A stretch of 64,000 bases of DNA from Paramixta manurensis (GTDB taxonomy: Bacteria; Pseudomonadota; Gammaproteobacteria; Enterobacterales; Enterobacteriaceae), in NCBI RefSeq assembly GCF_013285385.1, contig NZ_CP054212.1:3410001-3474000 (forward strand), written 5' to 3'. A program made the translations under genes and the position numbers. How positions within the stretch are numbered: position 1 is the first letter of the stretch; each line of letters begins with the position of its first letter. A model generated the notes under the pieces. The model was not told where the DNA came from. It searched no databases and saw nothing but the letters and a program-made list of their open reading frames with translations. Shown here piece after piece: positions 52,874-61,433 of this stretch.

Positions 52874-53677
52874 ATGCATCCGATGCTCAACATCGCCGTG
52901 CGCGCTGCGCGCAAGGCTGGCAATTTAATCGCCAAAAACTATGAAACTCCGGACGCAGTTGAAGCTAGCCAGAAAGGTAGCAATGACTTCGTAACCAATG
53001 TTGATCGCGACGCTGAACGCCTGATTATAGAGGTGATTCGCAAATCTTATCCGCAACACACCATTATTACTGAAGAAAGTGGTGAGTTAGCCGGAGAAGA
53101 TCAGGATGTACAATGGGTTATCGATCCACTGGATGGCACTACTAACTTCATCAAACGCTTACCTCACTTTTCCGTCTCTATCGCTGTGCGCATTAAAGGC
53201 CGTACCGAAGTTGCAGTGGTTTATGATCCCATGCGCAATGAGCTATTTAGCGCGGTTCGCGGTCAGGGCACTCAGCTAAACGGCTATCGCCTACGCGGCA
53301 GCACGGCACGCGATCTTGACGGCACGATTTTGGCGACCGGTTTTCCGTTCAAAGCCAAACAACATGCCGCAACCTATATTAACTTGGTTGGAAAACTGTT
53401 TACTCAGTGCGCGGATTTCCGTCGTACCGGTTCCGCCGCGTTAGACCTCGCCTATGTGGCGGCAGGTCGGGTTGACGGTTACTTTGAGATTGGCTTGAAG
53501 CCTTGGGATTTCGCGGCCGGTGAACTGCTGGTGCGCGAAGCGGGCGGTTTGGTGACTGACTTTGTTGGCGGGCACGGCTACCTGACTTCCGGTAACCTGG
53601 TGGCGGGTAATCCACGTGTCGTGAAATCTCTGCTGGCGAATATGCGCGACGAGCTGAGCGACGCGCTGAAGCGTTAA
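52874..53677 (+). CDS. suhB: Inositol-1-monophosphatase / Nus-complex factor SuhB
   Basis: 267 residues. Mg-dependent phosphatase family: metal motif VIDPLDGTTNFI, EESGELAG, and C-terminal GLKPWDFAAGELLVREAGG. In enterobacteria SuhB also joins the Nus antitermination complex on rRNA operons. Equal in length to E. coli SuhB. Confidence 0.97.
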   Translation: MHPMLNIAVRAARKAGNLIAKNYETPDAVEASQKGSNDFVTNVDRDAERLIIEVIRKSYPQHTIITEESGELAGEDQDVQWVIDPLDGTTNFIKRLPHFSVSIAVRIKGRTEVAVVYDPMRNELFSAVRGQGTQLNGYRLRGSTARDLDGTILATGFPFKAKQHAATYINLVGKLFTQCADFRRTGSAALDLAYVAAGRVDGYFEIGLKPWDFAAGELLVREAGGLVTDFVGGHGYLTSGNLVAGNPRVVKSLLANMRDELSDALKR

Positions 53678-53686
53678 GATTACTGC

Positions 53687-53716
53687 TGGCCGGTGCGACG
53701 GATGCCGCACCGGCCA
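53687..53716. terminator. Terminator between convergent suhB and zevB
   Basis: Perfect 11-bp GC-rich stem TGGCCGGTGCG / CGCACCGGCCA with an 8-nt loop. The plus-strand tail TAATTATTTAC is moderately T-rich; it probably ends suhB and may act both ways. Confidence 0.65.
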
Positions 53717-53723
53717 TAATTAT

Positions 53724-54719
53724 TTACAGCGCGCCGCGAATCCCATTCGAGATCATCGGCTGTGCGCTCAGATACAGCATTATCCCGATCATTATCAGTG
53801 CGACACCGCCCACCAACGCCAGGCTCTGTATCCCCACCTTTTGCCAACCGGATGTCGGGCGATCGCGACTGATACGCACCGCCACCGCACGTGAAACCTG
53901 GACGAATAGCGCCATTGCCGATACCGTAAACGCCGTCCCCAACGCCATAATTACCGCCGATAAAACGCCCCAGGCATAAACACCAATCACCCTGGAAAAC
54001 AGCAACATCATAATCGCCCCGGAACATGGGCGTAGCCCCATCGAAAAGACCACCAGCACTTTCGTTTTCCAGCCTACGGCTTTTGCCAATAGCGTGTTAT
54101 CCGGCACATGTTGATGTCCACAACCACAGTCGGCGCTATGAACATGATCGACAGTATGGATGGACAAGATTTTCGGCGCGGCAGGACGCAGCACCCGCCA
54201 TAGTTTCCTCAATGCCCGTACGCACAGCCAAATACCCAACCCGACCACCAGCAGATAACTGCCCTTTTCCAGCCAGTAACTGCTGAGATGAAGTTGCCGT
54301 GAAGAGAGTTGCAGCACTACCAGAATGATCGATACCAATAAAATCGCGACGCCGCCCTGCACCACCGCTGCCGCCAGCGTCAATTGCAGACTGGTTTTGA
54401 TTTTAGTGGGATGGGTCGCCAAAAAGGTCGCGATAACCACTTTGCCGTGCCCCGGCCCAACAGCGTGCAGGACACCGTACACCAGACTAAAGCCGACCAA
54501 CGCCCATCCCGCGCGTTGCCGCTGGATTTCCACCTGTTGCAACAGCGCGGTCATTTGTTGGTTCAAGCCGCGTTGCCAACCAATGCTTTGTAGCAATATT
54601 TGCGGCCAGTAAAGCCATAGCGCCACGCCGCCAGCGGCCAGAAGAATCAGCAATAGCCATAATGGCCAGGCGCTTCGCAGTAAATTATCGGTCTTTTGCG
54701 GCAAAATAGTTAGGGACAT
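53724..54719 (-). CDS. NicO/ZevB-like metal transporter permease
   Basis: Inner-membrane protein of 331 residues of the NicO family. An N-terminal TM is followed by the metal motif HAVGPGHGKVVIATFL in the first core helix. Five or more further TMs include GLRPCSGAIMMLLFS, and a His/Cys-rich loop SIHTVDHVHSADCGCGHQH suggests zinc, nickel or cobalt binding. It overlaps the DUF1007 gene by 10 bp, the arrangement of Haemophilus zevAB (zinc). The metal is inferred from that pairing. Confidence 0.82.
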   Translation of the reverse strand: MSLTILPQKTDNLLRSAWPLWLLLILLAAGGVALWLYWPQILLQSIGWQRGLNQQMTALLQQVEIQRQRAGWALVGFSLVYGVLHAVGPGHGKVVIATFLATHPTKIKTSLQLTLAAAVVQGGVAILLVSIILVVLQLSSRQLHLSSYWLEKGSYLLVVGLGIWLCVRALRKLWRVLRPAAPKILSIHTVDHVHSADCGCGHQHVPDNTLLAKAVGWKTKVLVVFSMGLRPCSGAIMMLLFSRVIGVYAWGVLSAVIMALGTAFTVSAMALFVQVSRAVAVRISRDRPTSGWQKVGIQSLALVGGVALIMIGIMLYLSAQPMISNGIRGAL

Positions 54720-55378
54720 GTCAGGGTAACCGTTTGGGCAAATTGTCTGCCTAAATCCATATCTTCCGGCGGCGCATCGGCTTTATCCAGCGATAAGGCA
54801 TAGGCTTGTAAAGAGGCGTTAGGTTTTGGCGTTTTTAATGTCAGCTTACATTGTGCCGCCCCGGCCTCCGGTATCCCCAGAGATTTTTCGTTATCATAAA
54901 ACATATCTACAAAGTAGGAAGGATCGAAAGTGGAAAAGAGATAGGTTTGCCCCTTCAGACTTTGTGGCTCCGCCAACGGTAGCACAAACTCCAGCACCGC
55001 TTTCGCACCGTTACGCGACAGATGATACTCCGGCGGTAAATTATCAAACTTCACGCGTTTGCCTTGGTGCCAAAACTCCGTGAAATAGTGTTGGCCCAGT
55101 ACGTTCGCCATCACACCCGCCGCGAGCTTTTTCCACACCACCGAATCGGGTTTGGCGTTACCGGCATCGTACAGCAGATCAGCAGAGGTGATTTCATCCA
55201 TCGTCCATACCATACGTAGCCCGGTGAGCTGGTTATCCTTAGTGACCAGACTGGTTTTCATATCAATAAAACTGTGCGGATGTGCGAATGCTAGCGGTGC
55301 ACTCAGCAACAGAATAAGTAGCATGCAACCGGGCAGCATACGCGAATAAATGTTACAACATAACAAAATCAACTTCAT
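54710..55378 (-). CDS. DUF1007 periplasmic protein (ZevA-like)
   Basis: 222 residues. Signal peptide of about 32 residues ending PLAFA, with the mature N-terminus HPHSFIDMKTSLV carrying the conserved metal-like His pair. Also conserved: WTMDEITSADLLYD and FDPSYFVDMFYD. The partner of the NicO permease, as zevA is of zevB. ATG 55378 has AGGAAAG upstream, which supports it over the internal ATG at 55339. Confidence 0.83.
   Translation of the reverse strand: MKLILLCCNIYSRMLPGCMLLILLLSAPLAFAHPHSFIDMKTSLVTKDNQLTGLRMVWTMDEITSADLLYDAGNAKPDSVVWKKLAAGVMANVLGQHYFTEFWHQGKRVKFDNLPPEYHLSRNGAKAVLEFVLPLAEPQSLKGQTYLFSTFDPSYFVDMFYDNEKSLGIPEAGAAQCKLTLKTPKPNASLQAYALSLDKADAPPEDMDLGRQFAQTVTLTCP
55351..55365 (-). 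promoter_or_regulatory. Zur-box-like inverted repeat at the start of the zevA-like gene
   Basis: TGTTA-CAACA-TAACA: 5-bp arms with 5-nt spacing, the geometry of the Zur core (TGTTA-TANTA-TAACA). It lies within the first ten codons of the DUF1007 gene. Flanking bases agree only partly, so the call is tentative. Confidence 0.35.
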
Positions 55379-55502
55379 CGGCTTTCCTGGATAAAAATTC
55401 TGTGACCGGCCTTAAACGTCTGGATAAAAAACACCGCCACATTACGCGACCTAACGCATTTTGACTTATTCTTAGCACAGAGATGAACGACTGGAATTGC
55501 CC

Positions 55503-56774
55503 ATGACGAGTTCTGCTACACCGACAGCACCACTCTTCTCCGGTTTACAGCGTCAATGCCACCTTCTGTTAACGCTTTACTTGCCTGATAACGCGCTTTC
55601 ACTTGATGCGCTTTGCCAGCTTAATGGTGTGGAGCCAGCGCTCGCTCGGCAAGATATAGCGGAGGTCGCTGAAAAGATCCAGCGCTATCATCAGCTTGAT
55701 CTTCTCCCCCATCAGGATGGACACTTTCAGCTCCGTGGCGCTGAACTGGCCAGACGGCTGTGCCTAATGCACTGGCTGCGGCGTGCGCTGCGCGTGTCTC
55801 CGGACTTTGTCTGGCAGCACTTCGCGCCAGCACTACGTCAGACATTGCGCACCCGGCAAATTGAAAAAGCCATCTATGATGAAAAAAACCTGCAAGCATT
55901 AATCCAGCATTGTAGCGCGCATCTCCAGCGCGATTTCAACCCGCGCGATCGGCATTTTCTGCAACTGTTTATGCAGTATTCACTTTGCCAGCAGACACCG
56001 GCTACGTTCACTGAACCCCAACAACGTTGGCTGGCGGATAAAAGCGAAAGAGCGGCGGCAGAGAAAGTGGTGAGCCACTGGCAGAAACGGTGCCGCCACG
56101 CGCCCGACACCAGCGAAATTGACTTTTATACGCTGATCTTTAGCCTGATCCACGCGCCGACCGCCGAGACAATTCAGCACCATCGCGAACAGCGTTTGAT
56201 GGAGGATATTCGTTTACTGATTCAACGCTTCCAAACCCTGGCTGGCATGCATTTTTGCGATGAACAAGGGCTAAGCCAGCAACTCTATACGCATATGTCG
56301 CAGGCGCTGGATCGGAGCCATTTTGCCATTGGGATTGATAGCAATTTAACCGAGGAGGTAACACGGCTATATCCGCGCCTGTTACGGACCACCCGCGCGG
56401 CGATAGACGCTTTTGAAACACACTATGCGGTGCGTTTCACCCGTGAGGAACTGGTGCTTATCGCGGTGATTTTCGGCGCCTGGCTGATGCAGGAAAACAC
56501 CTTACAGGAAAAACAGGTGCTGCTGTTAACCGGTGGCGATCCGGCGCTGGAAAAAGAGATCGAGCAACAATTGCGCGAACTTACCCTATTGCCGCTGAAT
56601 ATTAAGTTCCAGACTATGCACGCGTTTCAGCATCAGGGCGCACCAAAAGGCATTGCCTTGGTGATCAGCCCCTACGCTACGCCGTTACCGCTCTACTCCC
56701 CTCCGTTGATTCATGCTGAGCTTCCGCTCAGCGATCATCAGCAACACCGTATCCGTACGCTGCTTGAGTCCTGA
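55503..56774 (+). CDS. csiE: Stationary-phase inducible protein CsiE
   Basis: 423 residues (426 in E. coli) with PRD-like regulatory domains and no DNA-binding HTH that I can recognise. Conserved blocks include LCLMHWLRRALR, FYDEQGL-type (here FCDEQGLSQQLYTHMSQALDRS), GIDSNLTEE, LYPRLLRTTRAA, IFGAWLMQEN and QQLRELTLLPLNIK. ATG 55503 is preferred to the TTG at 55497. In E. coli it is sigma-S dependent; its function is unknown. Confidence 0.9.
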   Translation: MTSSATPTAPLFSGLQRQCHLLLTLYLPDNALSLDALCQLNGVEPALARQDIAEVAEKIQRYHQLDLLPHQDGHFQLRGAELARRLCLMHWLRRALRVSPDFVWQHFAPALRQTLRTRQIEKAIYDEKNLQALIQHCSAHLQRDFNPRDRHFLQLFMQYSLCQQTPATFTEPQQRWLADKSERAAAEKVVSHWQKRCRHAPDTSEIDFYTLIFSLIHAPTAETIQHHREQRLMEDIRLLIQRFQTLAGMHFCDEQGLSQQLYTHMSQALDRSHFAIGIDSNLTEEVTRLYPRLLRTTRAAIDAFETHYAVRFTREELVLIAVIFGAWLMQENTLQEKQVLLLTGGDPALEKEIEQQLRELTLLPLNIKFQTMHAFQHQGAPKGIALVISPYATPLPLYSPPLIHAELPLSDHQQHRIRTLLES

Positions 56775-56782
56775 TAGGCACC

Positions 56783-56810
56783 GGAACTTTTGCGCTGCCC
56801 CATCCACCCA
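56783..56810 (+). promoter_or_regulatory. hrp box (HrpL-dependent promoter)
   Basis: GGAACT (56783-56788), a 15-nt spacer and CCACCCA (56804-56810) match the HrpL sigma-factor consensus GGAACY-N15/16-CCACNNA at every fixed position. It lies in the 65-bp gap after csiE, and its end is 29 nt before the start of the next gene, a normal leader length for Hrp-regulon genes. HrpL itself is not in the window. Confidence 0.8.
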
Positions 56811-56839
56811 CAGAAAATCTCCTTTTCTACGAGCAGCGT

Positions 56840-58072
56840 ATGCGTATTCCACCTTCCGGTGCCTTAGCTTTTCATCAGGCCGTGGCACAAAGCGATACCG
56901 AAACTATTCAGCAGTTACGGCAACAGGGATATCGCCCTGTGGCGCTCGATGCACAAGGAGACTCACCGTTAGATGCGCTAGAGAAACGCCACGATATTGA
57001 TGCCGCCACGCGGGTTAAACTCCATCAAAGCCTGCTGGCTTCGCTTAATACAACTGCCCCGCCAGGTTATACCAAGCCGGAAGCGTTTCACGGTTCGCCC
57101 TGGGGGTTTGAAATTTTGCGTAGCGGTATATTGAAAGGCGGCGTTAACGATCGTAAAGGTGGAAGCCAGTCGCTGGAAGGACAGGTCTTTTTCTCCGATC
57201 GCACCAAGCAATCGCCCAACGACACTGAGACGCGCCCTAACCTGCGTTCAAAACCACGCGTGTATGCAAAAGGAATGGGAGCAAAAATCACTACGGTAGA
57301 GACGCGTTCACAGATTTACCAACTGGCCAAAGCCATAAATCGGACCTCCCTCTCGTCTGACGCCGCAGCCCTGATGGTGAAAACCGGCGACGATCTGCCT
57401 GAGGCTGTCTATCAATCACTGATGCTGCGACTCTCTGCAAACAACCTCTCTCTAACCAAAGAGACACTGGAAAGCGTGGCGGCACAACTGATTCCAACCG
57501 ACATTAAAGTGATTGATAACTCCTTAACGCTCTCTACCCCTCAATCCACGGAGTTGATTCGCACAGCCTTGCAGCGCATTGAGCAGGAGATGGTTAACGG
57601 CAAAATGCCGTATCTTAACCTGCTCAATAATGGCGCAACCGTGCCGCTGGTATTTGGTTTTAGCAAAATCAATAATCTGAAAACCCACCAAATTTCTCCC
57701 CTCACCAAACACATCAACCGGTTTAGTTATCAATCGGAAGATCATCCGCTAACCGGTTCTGCAAACGGCGGCAAACTGAAAGAGATTGAAGTTCGATCGC
57801 TCGCCGATCTTGCGACGCTGACGCTTGCCTGCCAGGCACAGGGTATAACGCTACCCACTGATGCCCTTATCCGCATTAACCCAACGCCACGTGAAAAAAA
57901 AGAGCACGGTAGCAAAGCACACTATCTTGATGCTTCTGCCATAGAACGGTTTCGCCATGCGTTACGCGACCCGGAAAGAGAGGATATTACTTCGCTGAGC
58001 ATTGATGAGTTACAGGCGTTGAACCAACGCTGGCGGGAAAAAGTGGAGAGCGGTAGCCTGCCGATAGCGTAA
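56840..58072 (+). CDS. Candidate type III effector, ankyrin-like plus possible ADP-ribosyltransferase-like region
   Basis: I do not recognise a named family. In the 410 residues, 8-50 read like an ankyrin repeat (ALAFHQAVAQSDTETIQQL, LDAQGDSPLDAL). Residues 83-119 (FHGSPWGFEILRSGILKGG then QVFFSD) resemble the start of an ADP-ribosyltransferase fold of the His-Tyr-Glu type, with His84 as candidate. Glu315/Glu317 in KLKEIEVRSL would be candidates for the acidic residue. VPLVFGFSKINNL (268-280) and a charged C-terminus follow. No signal peptide, TM or chaperone gene is seen. The upstream hrp box makes a secreted effector likely. OspC-type effectors also join ankyrin and ART-like parts, but in the other order; the link is speculation. 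The gene interrupts the conserved csiE-glyA region and has a weak Shine-Dalgarno sequence (CGAGCAG). Confidence 0.72.
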   Translation: MRIPPSGALAFHQAVAQSDTETIQQLRQQGYRPVALDAQGDSPLDALEKRHDIDAATRVKLHQSLLASLNTTAPPGYTKPEAFHGSPWGFEILRSGILKGGVNDRKGGSQSLEGQVFFSDRTKQSPNDTETRPNLRSKPRVYAKGMGAKITTVETRSQIYQLAKAINRTSLSSDAAALMVKTGDDLPEAVYQSLMLRLSANNLSLTKETLESVAAQLIPTDIKVIDNSLTLSTPQSTELIRTALQRIEQEMVNGKMPYLNLLNNGATVPLVFGFSKINNLKTHQISPLTKHINRFSYQSEDHPLTGSANGGKLKEIEVRSLADLATLTLACQAQGITLPTDALIRINPTPREKKEHGSKAHYLDASAIERFRHALRDPEREDITSLSIDELQALNQRWREKVESGSLPIA

Positions 58073-58080
58073 TGATGGCG

Positions 58081-58111
58081 AAAAAAAACGCCTCCTGACC
58101 GGAAGCGTTTT
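58081..58111 (-). terminator. Terminator of glyA
   Basis: Stem AAAACGC / GCGTTTT with an inner TCC/GGA (58085-58111), followed on the minus strand by a run of T from 58088 to 58081. On the plus strand GCGTTTTC could also end the effector transcript. Confidence 0.8.
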
Positions 58112-58132
58112 CAGCGACATCACGGTAAACGA

Positions 58133-59386
58133 TTAGGCATAAACCGGGAAACGTGCGCAGATTTCCAACACTTTCTGTTTCACGCGTTCGATGTTGCCTT
58201 CGTCGTGAATGTTATCCAGCACATCCGCCATCCAGCCTGCCAGTTCACGGACTTCGGCCTCTTTAAAACCACGGCGCGTAACTGCAGGAGAACCGATACG
58301 AATGCCGGAGGTGACAAACGGACTCTTCGGATCGTTAGGGACACTGTTTTTGTTGACGGTGATATTCGCACGCCCCAATGCGGCGTCGGCCTCTTTACCG
58401 GTCAAGTTTTTATCCACCAGGTCCAGCAGGAACAGGTGATTATGGGTGCCGCCAGAAACCACTTTATAGCCGCGTTCCAGGAACACTTCGACCATCGCTT
58501 TCGCGTTTTTAGCCACTTGCTGCTGGTAAACCTTGAACTCAGGCTCCATCGCTTCTTTCAGCGCCACCGCTTTACCCGCGATAACGTGCATCAGTGGGCC
58601 GCCCTGGCCGCCCGGGAACACCGCAGAGTTGAGCTTTTTGTACAACTCTTCATCGCCGCCTTTGGCTAAAATCAGACCGCCGCGCGGACCGGCCAGCGTT
58701 TTATGCGTAGTGGTCGTCACAATGTGTGCGTGTGGAACCGGGTTCGGATAGACGCCAGCGGCGATTAGGCCTGCAACGTGCGCCATATCAACAAACAACC
58801 AGGCACCAATACTATCGGCGATTTCACGCATTTTTGCCCAGTCACAAATGCCGGAGTAAGCGGAGAAACCGCCGATGATCATTTTAGGCTGATGCTTTTT
58901 CGCCTGGGCCGCCAAATCGTCATAATCGATCTTGCCGGTTTCATCGATACCGTACGGCACCACGTTATACAGTTTGCCGGAGAGGTTTACCGGTGAGCCA
59001 TGAGTCAGATGACCACCGTGGGCAAGGTTCATCCCAAGAATAGTATCGCCCGGCTGCAGCAGCGCAGTGTAAACCGCAAAATTAGCCTGAGAGCCTGAAT
59101 GCGGCTGGACGTTGGCATAATCGGCGCCAAACAGTTCTTTTGCGCGATCGATCGCTAATTGTTCAACGATATCCACATATTCACAGCCGCCGTAATAGCG
59201 TTTGCCAGGATAGCCTTCGGCGTATTTATTGGTGAGCTGCGAACCTTGCGCCTGCATAACGCGCGGGCTGGTGTAGTTTTCTGAAGCAATCAGTTCGATG
59301 TGCTCTTCCTGACGCACCTTTTCTTGCTCCATCGCCTGCCACAATTCGGCATCATAATCGGCAATGTTCATATCACGCTTTAACAT
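58133..59386 (-). CDS. glyA: Serine hydroxymethyltransferase
   Basis: PLP enzyme interconverting serine and glycine with tetrahydrofolate, the main one-carbon source. 417 residues as in E. coli. PLP Lys in VTTTTHKTLAGPRGG; family blocks NVQPHSGSQANF and NKNSVPNDPKSPFVTSGIR. ATG 59386 lies 6 nt after AGGAG; the ATG two codons upstream abuts that sequence and is less suitable. Divergent from hmp, as in E. coli. Confidence 0.98.
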   Translation of the reverse strand: MLKRDMNIADYDAELWQAMEQEKVRQEEHIELIASENYTSPRVMQAQGSQLTNKYAEGYPGKRYYGGCEYVDIVEQLAIDRAKELFGADYANVQPHSGSQANFAVYTALLQPGDTILGMNLAHGGHLTHGSPVNLSGKLYNVVPYGIDETGKIDYDDLAAQAKKHQPKMIIGGFSAYSGICDWAKMREIADSIGAWLFVDMAHVAGLIAAGVYPNPVPHAHIVTTTTHKTLAGPRGGLILAKGGDEELYKKLNSAVFPGGQGGPLMHVIAGKAVALKEAMEPEFKVYQQQVAKNAKAMVEVFLERGYKVVSGGTHNHLFLLDLVDKNLTGKEADAALGRANITVNKNSVPNDPKSPFVTSGIRIGSPAVTRRGFKEAEVRELAGWMADVLDNIHDEGNIERVKQKVLEICARFPVYA

Positions 59387-59498
59387 CCGCATCTCCTGAC
59401 TGAGCTAACTAAAAACGGCAGTGAATAGCCCTAATGGGCGAAGGCCAACAGTTTAAACCGTTTTACCGGCCGATGGATAGCATCGGCGGCAGCTTTTT

Positions 59499-59596
59499 AG
59501 GCAAACGATTGGCATCAAGCCTGTAAAGGGTTTCTTACTGTTTTTACAACCCCCTCGATCGCGATTGTTCTTCATCTTCCAGGTGCATTTTTTTCA
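59499..59596. promoter_or_regulatory. Candidate PurR and MetR sites in the glyA-hmp spacer
   Basis: 59499-59514 matches the PurR operator at 11 of 16 bases (AGGCAAACGATTGGCA). 59584-59596 (TGCA-N5-TTCA) is one base off the MetR pattern TGAA-N5-TTCA. Both regulators act on glyA in E. coli; MetR also acts on hmp. No gene lies in the 334-bp spacer 59387-59720. Confidence 0.4.
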
Positions 59597-59672
59597 ACTT
59601 TGCCGGTGGCATAACGTGCGATAAAGCCCCCTTTTTGTCACCGGGTATTTACAAACCAAGCGGCGAGGTTTT

Positions 59673-59695
59673 AACATGCATATAAAATACATGTT
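59673..59695 (+). promoter_or_regulatory. NsrR operator upstream of hmp
   Basis: A 23-bp inverted repeat (arms AACATGCATAT and AAATACATGTT around one base) fits the NsrR pattern of 11-1-11 with ATGCAT-like arms. It lies 26 nt before the hmp start. NsrR, a nitric-oxide-sensing repressor, controls hmp in E. coli. Confidence 0.75.
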
Positions 59696-59720
59696 TTAAT
59701 AAGCAATAAGGAAAGACGCT

Positions 59721-60905
59721 ATGCTTGACGCACAAACCATCGCTATTGTGAAATCCACCCTTCCAGCCATTGCGGCTACCGGCCCCAAACTGACCGGATA
59801 TTTTTACGACCGCATGTTTAAACACAACCCGGAGTTAAAGGATGTGTTCAACATGAGTAACCAACGCAATGGCGATCAACGCCAGGCGTTGTTTGACGCC
59901 ATCTGCGCTTACGCGGCGAATATTGAAAACCTCAGCGCCCTGCTGCCCGCCGTTGAGCGCATCGCGCAGAAACACACCAGCTTTTCCATCCAGCCCGCGC
60001 AATATCAAATTGTCGGCCAACATCTGCTCGCGACCATTGATGAGCTACTGCATCCCGGCGCAGCGGTATTAGAGGCGTGGGCGCAAGCCTATGGCGTGTT
60101 GGCGAATGTGTTTATTCAACGCGAAGAGGCAATTTATCATGCCGCCGAACTGAAGGAGGGCGGCTGGCGTGGGAAACGCGCTTTCCGCATTAGCGCGATT
60201 ACGCCGCGCGGTGAGGCGATCAAAAGCCTTGAACTGACGCCGGTGGATGGTAAATCGGTAGTGGATTATCGCGCCGGGCAATATCTGGGTGTACACGTAC
60301 AGGATACGCATTTTCCCCATCATGAAATTCGCCAATATTCATTAACCCGTTCACCGAATGGAAAAGCATATCGTATCGCGGTCAAACACGAAGCGGGCGG
60401 CATCGTCTCTGGTTGGGTCCATCAACATGCAAAGGTGGGCACCGTTATTGAACTCTCTGCGCCAGCCGGAGATTTTTATCTGGATGTCACGCCAGAAACG
60501 CCGGTGACGTTAATCTCGGCAGGTGTTGGGCAGACACCAATGCTCGCTATGCTCCACAGTTTGGCGGATAACCTGCATCCGGCGGCGGTTAATTGGTTAC
60601 ACGCGGCGGAAAATGGCGATGTGCACGCCTTTGCTGATGAAGTTACCGCCGTGGGCGCAACGCTACCGCGTTTTACGCAGCATGTTTGGTACCGCCAACC
60701 TCGTGTTAAAGATGAAGGGCGCTATCAAAGCTTGGGATTGATGGATCTTGCTACCGCCTCCGCCGCGTTAGAGACCACCAGCATGCACTATTACTTGTGT
60801 GGTCCGCTGGGCTTTATGCAGTCTGTCGCCGGTCAGTTATTGGATGCCGGGGTGCAACAGGCCCAGATTCATTATGAAGTGTTCGGCCCGCATAAAGTCA
60901 TTTAG
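59721..60905 (+). CDS. hmp: Flavohemoglobin, nitric oxide dioxygenase
   Basis: Converts NO to nitrate with O2 and NAD(P)H. 394 residues (396 in E. coli). Globin domain (1-140) with distal Tyr29 (GYFYDRMF) and proximal His85 (QKHTSF). The FAD domain has RQYSLTRSPN, and the NAD domain has LISAGVGQTPMLAML and YYLCGPLGFM. Confidence 0.97.
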   Translation: MLDAQTIAIVKSTLPAIAATGPKLTGYFYDRMFKHNPELKDVFNMSNQRNGDQRQALFDAICAYAANIENLSALLPAVERIAQKHTSFSIQPAQYQIVGQHLLATIDELLHPGAAVLEAWAQAYGVLANVFIQREEAIYHAAELKEGGWRGKRAFRISAITPRGEAIKSLELTPVDGKSVVDYRAGQYLGVHVQDTHFPHHEIRQYSLTRSPNGKAYRIAVKHEAGGIVSGWVHQHAKVGTVIELSAPAGDFYLDVTPETPVTLISAGVGQTPMLAMLHSLADNLHPAAVNWLHAAENGDVHAFADEVTAVGATLPRFTQHVWYRQPRVKDEGRYQSLGLMDLATASAALETTSMHYYLCGPLGFMQSVAGQLLDAGVQQAQIHYEVFGPHKVI

Positions 60906-60910
60906 CGCCT

Positions 60911-60943
60911 ATAAAAAAACCGGGCGCCGCAATGGAGCCCGGT
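60911..60943 (-). terminator. Terminator of glnB
   Basis: Stem ACCGGGC / GCCCGGT (60919-60943, 11-nt loop) followed on the minus strand by TTTTTTAT. It sits between convergent hmp and glnB; the T-tract faces the glnB direction. Confidence 0.8.
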
Positions 60944-60974
60944 AATTGCTGTCGGCAAGCAGGAAGCGGCATGC

Positions 60975-61313
60975 TTAAATCGCCTCTTCATCCTCTTCAC
61001 CCGTACGGATACGCACCACGCGCGCAACGTCGTACACAAAGATTTTACCGTCACCAATCTTTCCGGTTTGCGCCGTCTGCATGATAGTTTCTACGCAGGT
61101 ATCGACAATATCATCGGCAACGACAATTTCGATTTTCACCTTGGGTAAGAAATCAACCATATACTCAGCGCCGCGATACAGTTCCGTATGGCCTTTCTGG
61201 CGACCAAAACCTTTCACTTCTGTTACCGTCATCCCGGTGATGCCTACTTCGGCTAGCGCTTCACGCACATCGTCGAGTTTGAACGGTTTGATAATCGCAT
61301 CAATCTTTTTCAT
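60975..61313 (-). CDS. glnB: Nitrogen regulatory protein P-II 1
   Basis: 112-residue trimeric signal protein reporting 2-oxoglutarate and ATP/ADP to NtrB and GlnE. The T-loop has uridylylation site Tyr51 (YRGAEYMVDF). 120 bp downstream of glrR, the E. coli arrangement. Confidence 0.97.
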   Translation of the reverse strand: MKKIDAIIKPFKLDDVREALAEVGITGMTVTEVKGFGRQKGHTELYRGAEYMVDFLPKVKIEIVVADDIVDTCVETIMQTAQTGKIGDGKIFVYDVARVVRIRTGEEDEEAI

Positions 61314-61433
61314 GGCAGACCCTTTTTCTTTCCCTCCGTGGCCGGATGGGTAACGTTCTGTAGATACCGGCGTGCGGTTCGTCTCTTTTCGCAGGCTAAG
61401 CTACCATAACTCGCCGATAAAACCGTATTAAAA

